From Paucibacter sp963740455 (GTDB lineage: Bacteria > Pseudomonadota > Gammaproteobacteria > Burkholderiales > Burkholderiaceae_C): a stretch of DNA of 64,000 bases. Positions 15,729 to 22,872 of this stretch are shown here, one piece after another; the stretch's first letter is position 1, and the number at the start of each line of letters is the position of its first letter. Location of the stretch: contig CAVUEF010000015.1 in the NCBI GenBank assembly GCA_963740455.1, positions 124,001 to 188,000 of the forward strand. Reading direction: 5' to 3'. A program made the position numbers and the translations under genes. Below the pieces are notes generated by a model. It was given only the letters and a program-made list of their open reading frames with translations, had not been told where the DNA came from and searched no databases.

Positions 15729-16730
15729 GTGACTGCCACCCTCCATCCGCGATCCGCCCTGTTTGAAGACGGCGAAGCCGCCGCCGCCTTGGCCGTTTGC
15801 GACCATTACTGCGGCATCGAGTCGCGCATGCTCAAGAGCCTGGCCATGCAGGCCGAATTGGGGCCGGTGTTTGACATCACCCTGGACTGCGAAGACGGCG
15901 CACCCATCGGCGGCGAGGCCGAGCATGCGCAGATGGTGGCCGAGCTGGTATGCGGCGCGCTCAATCTGCACGGCCGCGTCGGCGCCCGTGTCCACCCTTT
16001 TGATCACCCGTCATTTGCCGACGATGTCGAGACGCTCATGTCGCGCGCCGGCCACCGCTTGGCCTATCTGATGCTGCCCAAGGCGCGCAGCCTGACCGAT
16101 GTGCAACAGGCCATTGCCCACATCAGTGAGGCGGCGCAGCGCCACGGCAAAGGGCACAAGCTGCCTGTGCATGTGTTGATCGAAACGCATGGCGCCCTGG
16201 CAGCGGTGCGCGCGATCGCCGCCGAACCTCGCGTCGAGTCCTTGTCGTTCGGTCTGATGGACTTCGTGTCGGCGCATCGGGGCGCGATTCCCCGCAGCGC
16301 CATGAGCGCGCAAGGCCAGTTCACGCACCCGCTGGTGTTGCGTGCCAAGCTCGAGATTGCCGCTGCGTCGCACGCGCACGGCAAGACACCGTCGCATTGC
16401 GTGGTGACCGAATTCAAGGACAAACGCGCCGTCGAGACGGCAGCGCGGCGCGCGGCGCGCGAACTCGGCTTCACCCGCATGTGGAGCATCCACCCGGCGC
16501 AGATTCAGCCCATCATCGACGCCTTCGCGCCCAGCGTGGCCGAGATCGACGAGGCCGTCGATGTGCTGCGCGCGGGGCAGGACGCGCATTGGGCGCCCAT
16601 CAGCTTCCGCCATGGCGACCAGGACACCTTGCATGACCGCGCCAGTTTTCGCTACTTCTGGCAGTTGCTGGAGCGCGCCCACCGCACCGGCCAACCGCTG
16701 CCGGTCGAGGTGGCAGAGACTTTTTTCTAG
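15729..16730 (+). CDS. CitE-like HpcH/HpaI aldolase/citrate lyase family protein
   Basis: A 333-residue TIM-barrel lyase of the CitE/malyl-CoA lyase group. FDITLDCEDGAP and LPVHVLIETHGAL place the metal-binding acidic residues. SLSFGLMDFVSAHRG is a conserved loop. WSIHPAQIQPIIDAF near the C-terminus is typical of the family. Starts with GTG. It sits between mdh and acnB. Family members act on malyl-CoA, citramalyl-CoA or similar thioesters; the substrate here is unknown, and no citrate lyase alpha or gamma subunits are nearby, so it is not a classical citrate lyase. Confidence 0.88.
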   Translation: MTATLHPRSALFEDGEAAAALAVCDHYCGIESRMLKSLAMQAELGPVFDITLDCEDGAPIGGEAEHAQMVAELVCGALNLHGRVGARVHPFDHPSFADDVETLMSRAGHRLAYLMLPKARSLTDVQQAIAHISEAAQRHGKGHKLPVHVLIETHGALAAVRAIAAEPRVESLSFGLMDFVSAHRGAIPRSAMSAQGQFTHPLVLRAKLEIAAASHAHGKTPSHCVVTEFKDKRAVETAARRAARELGFTRMWSIHPAQIQPIIDAFAPSVAEIDEAVDVLRAGQDAHWAPISFRHGDQDTLHDRASFRYFWQLLERAHRTGQPLPVEVAETFF

Positions 16731-16889
16731 CTGTCCGATGAGACGGATTGACGCCGAAACATGTGCTTGCAATCCCGCATTGCAATCGCCGGAAAGAGGG
16801 TTTCCAATCAAGCGTCGAAACTTGCATGCGTTGGCGTGCGCTTCGGTTCAAAGCACCCTTGTCCTACCGGTTTGCAAAGGTCCTGCATC

Positions 16890-17468
16890 ATGAAAAAGCA
16901 TTTTCTCTTTGCGCTCGTCGGCCTGATCGCCGCCCTGCAACTCAGCGCCGCCTGGGCCGTCACCTCCAGCACTTCGAACAAGGCCTCGGCGCTTGCGCAC
17001 CGGCCCCCTCTGGCCAAGAAGGCACAACCTCCGGCGCCCGCGCCGGCTGCGATCGAAGAGAATTTGTCCGAGGAGCAACTGGCAAGCTCGTTGCGGGTGA
17101 ATCGCGGCGACGCCCAATGCGAGTTCGACCAGACCGTCTCGGTGCGGCCGGATCCTCAGCGCGCCGGAGTGTTCCTGGTCTCGTTCAAGAATCACACCTA
17201 TACGATGGCCCCCGAGCCCACCAGCACGGGGGCGGTGCGGCTTGAAGACAAACAAGCGGGCGTGATGTGGCTGCAGATTCCGACCAAGTCGATGTTGATG
17301 GACAGCGGCAAGGGTCAACGCCTGGTCGACGCCTGCACGCATGCCGAACAACGCGCAACGATTGCCGCCAACGCGCTGACGCCGGGCTTGGCGGGCGCCG
17401 GCATCGGCATCGTCCCGGTGGTGACTTCGCCCGTTGTCGCCAACAGCGGGCGTGCGCCGACGCGCTGA
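16890..17468 (+). CDS. Exported hypothetical protein of the TCA cluster
   Basis: A 192-residue protein with a clear signal peptide (MKKHFLFALVGLIAALQ, cleavage near AWA) followed by a Pro/Ala-rich linker (about 35-58) and a compact domain with CEFDQTVSVRP and LVDACTHAEQR, whose two Cys may pair. No recognised family. The ATG at 16890 is preferred because it begins the signal peptide. Located between the CitE-like gene and the VapBC pair that precedes acnB. Confidence 0.72.
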   Translation: MKKHFLFALVGLIAALQLSAAWAVTSSTSNKASALAHRPPLAKKAQPPAPAPAAIEENLSEEQLASSLRVNRGDAQCEFDQTVSVRPDPQRAGVFLVSFKNHTYTMAPEPTSTGAVRLEDKQAGVMWLQIPTKSMLMDSGKGQRLVDACTHAEQRATIAANALTPGLAGAGIGIVPVVTSPVVANSGRAPTR

Positions 17469-17504
17469 GACCTTGCCGCATCACGGCTTCGGTATGGTTC
17501 ATCA

Positions 17505-17527
17505 GGTATGTAAAATGCGTGCATACC
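17505..17527. promoter_or_regulatory. Inverted repeat upstream of vapB, candidate autoregulatory operator
   Basis: Arms ggtatg (17505-17510) and catacc (17522-17527) flank an 11-base spacer containing taaaat, a possible -10. It lies 19 bases before the antitoxin ATG. AbrB-type antitoxins usually bind their own promoter at such repeats. Confidence 0.5.
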
Positions 17528-17546
17528 AACCCTGCCGGAGCGTTCC

Positions 17547-17792
17547 ATGGAAGCCACCGTCGCCGAACGCGGCCAGATCACCCTGCCCAAGGCGGTGCGC
17601 GACGCGCTGGGGCTGACCAAGGGCTCCATTCTGAAGGTCGAAATCGACGGCGCGCGCATCATCCTGCGCAAGAACGTCGACGACGCGATCTCGCGCGCCA
17701 GGGGTCGTTTCAAGCTCGACGGCTTCACCTCGGTGGACGAGGCGATGCGCGCCATGCGTGGCCGCGCCCCCGGCGACCCCGTCGATCTCTGA
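17547..17792 (+). CDS. AbrB/SpoVT-type antitoxin (VapB-like)
   Basis: An 81-residue antitoxin. The N-terminal swapped-hairpin DNA-binding domain is typical: VAERGQITLPKAVRDAL, then KGSILKVEIDGARIIL. The C-terminal tail (FKLDGFTSVDEAMRAMRG) is the segment expected to wrap the toxin. It is 13 bases upstream of the PIN toxin gene, forming a bicistronic module. The pair interrupts the otherwise metabolic mdh-citE-acnB run. Confidence 0.88.
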   Translation: MEATVAERGQITLPKAVRDALGLTKGSILKVEIDGARIILRKNVDDAISRARGRFKLDGFTSVDEAMRAMRGRAPGDPVDL

Positions 17793-17805
17793 GGCTGAGG
17801 CCGAC

Positions 17806-18210
17806 ATGATCGCCGTCGATTCATCGGTGCTGATCGAACTGCTCAGTGCAGCAAGTCTGGCTGACGCCAGCGAGGCAGCGCTGCGCGACGCACTGGCGCA
17901 TGGTCCGGTGGTGGTCTGCGACGTGGTCGTTGCCGAGGTCTGCAGTTCGCTGCAGGGCGGCGACCAGGCCATGCAGGCGCTCGAAGAGATGGGCATCCGC
18001 TTTCTCGAGACCGAACAGAAGGCTGCCATCCGGGCCGGCGAAATGCAGCGCCGCTACCGCTCCCGTGGCGGCCAGCGCCAGCGCACTGTGCCCGACTTCA
18101 TCGTCGGCGCACATGCCCTGCTTCAGTGCAAGGCGCTCATCACCCACGACGCGGCCTTCTTCCGCGACTATTTCAAGGGCTTGAAGCTCATCAACCCGGC
18201 AGCCGGCTGA
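17806..18210 (+). CDS. PIN-domain toxin (VapC-like)
   Basis: RNase toxin of 134 residues. The acidic PIN residues are visible: Asp5 in IAVDSSVLIELL, Glu in VVVAEVCSSL, Asp in VPDFIVGAHALL and Asp in LITHDAAFFRDYF. The ATG at 17806 gives the normal VapC N-terminus; a longer frame would overlap vapB. Probably inactive as toxin while bound by the upstream AbrB-type antitoxin. Target RNA unknown. Confidence 0.88.
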   Translation: MIAVDSSVLIELLSAASLADASEAALRDALAHGPVVVCDVVVAEVCSSLQGGDQAMQALEEMGIRFLETEQKAAIRAGEMQRRYRSRGGQRQRTVPDFIVGAHALLQCKALITHDAAFFRDYFKGLKLINPAAG

Positions 18211-18246
18211 TACGCCGACACTCATCAAATCATCTGGAGAACGACC

Positions 18247-20844
18247 ATGCTGCAAACCTATCGCCAACATGTCGCCGAGCGCGCCGCGCTCGGCATTCCG
18301 CCGCTGCCGCTTTCGGCCCAACAGACCACTGAGCTGATCGAGCTGCTGAAGCATCCGCCCAAAGGCGAGGAAGCCACGCTGGTCGAACTGCTCACGCAGC
18401 GCGTGCCCGCGGGCGTCGATGACGCCGCCAAGGTCAAGGCCAGCTACTTGGCAGCGGTCGCTCACGGCAGCGAAAAGTGCGCGTTGATCAGTCCGTCCAA
18501 GGCGACCGAGCTGCTGGGCACCATGCTGGGCGGCTACAACATCCAACCCTTGATCGAATTGCTGAGCGACCCGGCCTTGGGCAGCGTGGCCGCCGCGGCG
18601 CTCAAGAAGACGCTGTTGATGTTCGACCAGTTCCATGACGTGAAGGCACTGGCCGACCAGGGCAACGCACACGCTTCAGGCGTGCTGCAAAGCTGGGCTG
18701 ACGCCGAGTGGTTCACCTCGCGCCCCGCAGTGCCCGAGAGCATCACCGTCAGCATCTTCAAGGTGACCGGCGAGATCAACACCGATGACCTCTCGCCCGC
18801 GCCCGACGCCTGGAGCCGCCCCGACATTCCGATGCACGCGCTGGCCATGCACAAGAACCCGCGCCCCGGCATCACACCCGAAGAAGAAGGCAAGCGCGGC
18901 CCGGTCAAGTTCATCGAGGACTTGCGCGCGCGCGGCCATCTGGTCGCCTATGTGGGCGACGTGGTCGGCACCGGATCGAGCCGCAAATCAGCCACCAACT
19001 CGGTGCTGTGGTTCACCGGAGAGGACATTCCGTTCGTGCCCAACAAGCGCTTTGGCGGTGTCTGCCTGGGCGGCAAGATCGCGCCGATCTTCTACAACAC
19101 CATGGAAGACTCGGGCGCGCTGCCGATCGAGCTCGACGTGAGTCAGATGCAGATGGGCGACGTGGTCGAGCTGCGCCCCTATGAAGGCAAGGCACTGAAG
19201 GACGGCAAGGTGATTGCCGAGTTCAAGGTCAAGAGCGAGGTGCTGTTCGACGAAGTGCGCTCCGGTGGCCGCATCCCGCTCATCATCGGCCGCGGCCTCA
19301 CGGCCAAGGCCCGCGAGGCACTCGGGCTGCCCGCATCCACGCTGTTCCGCCTGCCGCACAACCCGATCGACACCAAGAAGGGCTATACGCTGGCGCAGAA
19401 GATGGTCGGCAAGGCCTGCGGTTTGCCCGTGGTCAATGGCTCTCAGCAAGGCGTGCGACCCGGCACCTATTGCGAGCCAAGGATGACCAGCGTCGGCTCG
19501 CAAGACACCACCGGCCCGATGACGCGCGACGAGCTCAAAGACCTGGCTTGCCTGGGCTTCAGCGCCGATCTGGTGATGCAGTCGTTCTGCCACACCGCGG
19601 CATACCCGAAGCCGGTGGACGTGAAGATGCACCACGAGTTGCCCGAGTTCATCAGCACGCGCGGCGGCGTCTCGCTGCACCCCGGCGACGGCGTGATCCA
19701 CTCGTGGCTGAACCGCCTGCTGCTGCCCGACACCGTGGGCACCGGCGGCGACAGCCACACGCGTTTTCCCGTAGGCATCAGTTTTCCGGCGGGGTCAGGT
19801 CTTGTCGCCTTTGCCGCCGCCACCGGCGTGATGCCGCTGGACATGCCCGAATCGGTGCTGGTGCGTTTCAAGGGTGCGATGCAGCCGGGCGTCACGCTGC
19901 GCGACCTGGTCAACGCGATCCCGCTCTATGCCATCAAGGCGGGCCTGCTGACGGTGGAGAAGAAGGGCAAGAAGAACATCTTCTCTGGGCGCATCTTGGA
20001 GATCGAGGGTCTGCCGGACTTGAAGGTCGAGCAGGCGTTCGAGCTGAGTGACGCCAGCGCCGAACGCTCGGCCGCCGGCTGCACCGTGCACCTGAACCCC
20101 GCGCCGATCAAGGAATACATCCACAGCAATATCACCCTGATGAAGTGGATGATTGCTCAAGGCTACGCCGACGCGCGCACGCTCAAGCGCCGCATCGCCG
20201 CGCAAGAGGCCTGGCTTGCAAATCCGCAATTGCTCAAGGGCGACGCGGACGCCGAGTACGCCGCGGTGATCGAGATTGACCTGGCCGACATCCACGAGCC
20301 CATCGTCGCCTGCCCGAATGACCCTGACGATGTGAAGACATTGTCCGAGGTGGCAGGCGCCAAGATCGACGAGGTTTTCATCGGTTCGTGCATGACGAAT
20401 ATCGGGCACTTTCGCGCTGCCAGCAAATTGTTGGAGGGCAGGCGCGACATCCCGGTCAAGCTGTGGGTCGCGCCGCCCACCAAGATGGACGCCAAGCAGC
20501 TCAGCGACGAAGGCCATTACGGCGTGCTGGGCAACGCCGGTGCGCGCATGGAAATGCCGGGCTGCAGCCTGTGCATGGGCAACCAGGCGCAGGTCAAGGA
20601 AGGCGCCACCGTGTTCTCGACCAGCACGCGCAACTTCCCCAATCGACTGGGCAAGAACGCCAACGTCTATCTGGGCTCGGCCGAACTGGCCGCGATCTGT
20701 TCGCGCCTGGGCAAGATTCCGAGCCGTGAAGAATACATGGCAGGCATGGGGGTGCTGTCGAGCGACAGCGGCAAGATCTATCAGTACCTGAACTTCGACC
20801 GGATCGAGGACTACAGCGCGGCGGCGCAACCCGCCGGCGCCTGA
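18247..20844 (+). CDS. acnB: Aconitate hydratase B
   Basis: Bifunctional aconitase/2-methylisocitrate dehydratase of 865 residues, the normal AcnB length. The N-terminal HEAT-like region is followed by the swivel domain (about 165-380). Cluster ligands are in the C-terminal half: SFCHTAAYP, GSCMTNIGHFRAAS and CSLCMGNQAQVK. It isomerises citrate to isocitrate and completes the TCA gene set here. The leader ggagaacgacc precedes the ATG. It starts 36 bases after the toxin gene, so it may share its transcript. Confidence 0.98.
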   Translation: MLQTYRQHVAERAALGIPPLPLSAQQTTELIELLKHPPKGEEATLVELLTQRVPAGVDDAAKVKASYLAAVAHGSEKCALISPSKATELLGTMLGGYNIQPLIELLSDPALGSVAAAALKKTLLMFDQFHDVKALADQGNAHASGVLQSWADAEWFTSRPAVPESITVSIFKVTGEINTDDLSPAPDAWSRPDIPMHALAMHKNPRPGITPEEEGKRGPVKFIEDLRARGHLVAYVGDVVGTGSSRKSATNSVLWFTGEDIPFVPNKRFGGVCLGGKIAPIFYNTMEDSGALPIELDVSQMQMGDVVELRPYEGKALKDGKVIAEFKVKSEVLFDEVRSGGRIPLIIGRGLTAKAREALGLPASTLFRLPHNPIDTKKGYTLAQKMVGKACGLPVVNGSQQGVRPGTYCEPRMTSVGSQDTTGPMTRDELKDLACLGFSADLVMQSFCHTAAYPKPVDVKMHHELPEFISTRGGVSLHPGDGVIHSWLNRLLLPDTVGTGGDSHTRFPVGISFPAGSGLVAFAAATGVMPLDMPESVLVRFKGAMQPGVTLRDLVNAIPLYAIKAGLLTVEKKGKKNIFSGRILEIEGLPDLKVEQAFELSDASAERSAAGCTVHLNPAPIKEYIHSNITLMKWMIAQGYADARTLKRRIAAQEAWLANPQLLKGDADAEYAAVIEIDLADIHEPIVACPNDPDDVKTLSEVAGAKIDEVFIGSCMTNIGHFRAASKLLEGRRDIPVKLWVAPPTKMDAKQLSDEGHYGVLGNAGARMEMPGCSLCMGNQAQVKEGATVFSTSTRNFPNRLGKNANVYLGSAELAAICSRLGKIPSREEYMAGMGVLSSDSGKIYQYLNFDRIEDYSAAAQPAGA

Positions 20845-20899
20845 AGCCCTGCCGCACGGTCAGTCAGCCAGCCAGGCCGCACGGCTGACCCGGCGTCGA

Positions 20900-20922
20900 G
20901 TTGCAGCGCAGCGCGCTGCAAC
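20900..20922. terminator. GC-rich hairpin between convergent acnB and sbcB
   Basis: Arms gttgcagcgc (20900-20909) and gcgctgcaac (20913-20922) pair perfectly over 10 bp with a 3-nt loop. It lies between two convergent stop codons. There is no U-tract, so termination is possible but unproven. Confidence 0.4.
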
Positions 20923-20927
20923 CGGGC

Positions 20928-22364
20928 TCAATCACGCGGCGGAGCAATCTGTTCGGCGTAGTCGTACAAGGCACCCAGAATCGCCTGCCCGCGCTCGTCG
21001 GCCGTTTCGCTCAAGGCGTCGATCCGTTCGAAGAAGGTGCTCAGGTTGACCCCGTCGTGCCCTTCGTGCAGGCGCTCGCCACAATGGCGTTGCCAGCGCT
21101 GCGCCTGTGCCGCGTCAAGGCTGGCGGGAAAGTTGCGCGCCCGGTAGCGAAACAGCAATTCATCGAGACGCCGGTCTTCGAAGGCCGATCGCTGCGTCGC
21201 CAACTGCGCGGCCGACATAGCACGCAGCTTGTTCAGGGTGCGACGGTCGTTGTTGCCGACAAAGCCGCCGTAGAGGTCTTCATCGACATCGGGCGCATGC
21301 TCGGGCGCGGGCTTTGCGTAGACCTCGCTCCACAGCTTGCCCGACAAGGCCGGCATGGCACTGGCGATGTCGGCATGGCGCATTGCCAGCGCCATGTCCA
21401 GCCCCCACTGCGCGGCACGCTCATCGCTCAATACCTTGAGGTTGCCGATCACGATCGGCGACTTGTTGATGTGCACGCTCTTGATCGGCAGGCGTGTCAC
21501 GCCGTCCGGAAGTTCATCCTGCTTGGTGAACATGCGCAACCGCAAGGTGGCGGCGTCGATGCCCGCGAGCTGGCTCGGGTCATGCGCCAGATCCCAGACG
21601 ATGATCTCGTTCTTGTTGCTCGGATGCTGGGCCAGCGGCCAGACCACCGCCATGCAGCCCTGCTCGGCCGGATACATGCCCGAGATATGCAGCACCGGCC
21701 GCGGCCCGGCCAAGCCGAGTTCTTGCTGCACGGCTTCCTTTTTGCGCAGCTTCAGGCAGAAGTCCCACAAGCGCGGGTTGCCGTTCTTGACGAGACGCGC
21801 CAGCGCAATCGTCGCACGCACGTCGCTCAATGCATCGTGCGCGGCCGCGTGCATCAGGCCATTGGCGGCGGTCAGATGCTCGAGCTTGAACGAGGTCCGG
21901 CCATCTTCGTGCCTGGGCCACTCAAGGGCGTCGGGGCGCAGCGCATAGCAGCAGCGCACCACGTCGAGCAGGTCCCAGCGAGCGCAGTCGTTTTGCCACT
22001 CGCGCGCGTAGGGGTCGATCAGGTTGCGCCAGAACATGAAGCGCGTCACCTCGTCGTCAAAGCGTATTGTGTTGTAGCCCACGCCGATGGTGCCCGGCAG
22101 CGCCAGTTGCTGCTCGATTGCGGCGGCGAACTCATGTTCTGGCAAGCCCTGCTCCAGACAGGTCTGCGGCAAGATGCCGGTGAGCAGACAGGCCTCGGGG
22201 TCGGGCAGAAAATCGGGCGCAGGCTGGCAGTACTGCATCAGCGGCGCGTCGATCTCGTTCAGGTCGGTGTCGGTGCGCACGCCGGCGAACTGCGCGGGGC
22301 GGTCACGGCGCGGCACGCGGCCGAAGGTTTCGTAGTCGTGCCAGTAGAAGGTGGTGTCTGCCAT
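20928..22364 (-). CDS. sbcB: Exodeoxyribonuclease I
   Basis: Single-strand 3'-5' DNA exonuclease of 478 residues, used in recombination and mismatch repair. The DnaQ-like Exo I motif is FYWHDYETFG, Exo II is VGYNTIRFDDEVTRFMFW, and Exo III lies near HAAAHDALSDVRATIALA. The C-terminal domains (SH3-like and helical) follow to a normal length. The start ATG is supported by the conserved N-terminus. It stands alone, convergent with acnB. Confidence 0.96.
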   Translation of the reverse strand: MADTTFYWHDYETFGRVPRRDRPAQFAGVRTDTDLNEIDAPLMQYCQPAPDFLPDPEACLLTGILPQTCLEQGLPEHEFAAAIEQQLALPGTIGVGYNTIRFDDEVTRFMFWRNLIDPYAREWQNDCARWDLLDVVRCCYALRPDALEWPRHEDGRTSFKLEHLTAANGLMHAAAHDALSDVRATIALARLVKNGNPRLWDFCLKLRKKEAVQQELGLAGPRPVLHISGMYPAEQGCMAVVWPLAQHPSNKNEIIVWDLAHDPSQLAGIDAATLRLRMFTKQDELPDGVTRLPIKSVHINKSPIVIGNLKVLSDERAAQWGLDMALAMRHADIASAMPALSGKLWSEVYAKPAPEHAPDVDEDLYGGFVGNNDRRTLNKLRAMSAAQLATQRSAFEDRRLDELLFRYRARNFPASLDAAQAQRWQRHCGERLHEGHDGVNLSTFFERIDALSETADERGQAILGALYDYAEQIAPPRD

Positions 22365-22457
22365 GGTCGGAACGATACCTCAAGCAAGCCCGATTTCCGC
22401 TCTGACCTGTTCCCCGCACTGCGCGCGACTGTCGGCTCTAATCTTCGATTCCGACCA

Positions 22458-22706
22458 TCACTTCTGCTTCGATGGGTCGAACGTGGGCATGCTCTTGAGC
22501 TGCTGCTGCACGTCCTGCGGACTCATGAGCTTGACATCGGACTTGTCGTCGTCGTCCTGCCTGGCGACGTAGCTACCCAGTCGGGTTTGAGGCGGGAGAT
22601 ATGTCTGCCTACCATCCTTCTTCAGGCCTGTATCGGCGCAGGCCTGCAGACCAGCCACAAGAAGCATCGAGGCAATCAGAACAAGAAATCCGCGGATGAC
22701 CATCAA
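22458..22706 (-). CDS. Small putative lipoprotein
   Basis: An 82-residue protein with a hydrophobic signal segment and a lipobox-like VAGLQAC (Cys23), suggesting lipid attachment. The mature part is acidic and polar (RQDDDDKSDVKL) and ends KSMPTFDPSKQK. No family recognised. The start could be the first or second Met. Monocistronic, upstream of sbcB on the same strand. Confidence 0.6.
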   Translation of the reverse strand: MMVIRGFLVLIASMLLVAGLQACADTGLKKDGRQTYLPPQTRLGSYVARQDDDDKSDVKLMSPQDVQQQLKSMPTFDPSKQK

Positions 22707-22872
22707 AACTCCAGGAGCGCAATTGTTTGTATTTTCATTATCCTATAGCGGACGAAGCGCGTGTCGGGAGGCCGTTGCAGTAAATGTCGGCGAAGGGTCA
22801 AACCTTTTGAGCGCCTGCATGCGCACAGGCCAGCGGCAATTGCGCCTGCGTGCGCAGCCCCTCACGAACGGC

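Noticed and set aside
15729..16730. Citrate lyase beta subunit (citE proper)
   Set aside because: No alpha, gamma or accessory citrate lyase genes are nearby; the TCA context and sequence fit the broader CitE-like group.
20901..22748. Long plus-strand frame opposite exonuclease I
   Set aside because: The minus strand encodes an intact, motif-complete exonuclease I; the antisense translation is low-complexity and His/Arg/Gln-rich.
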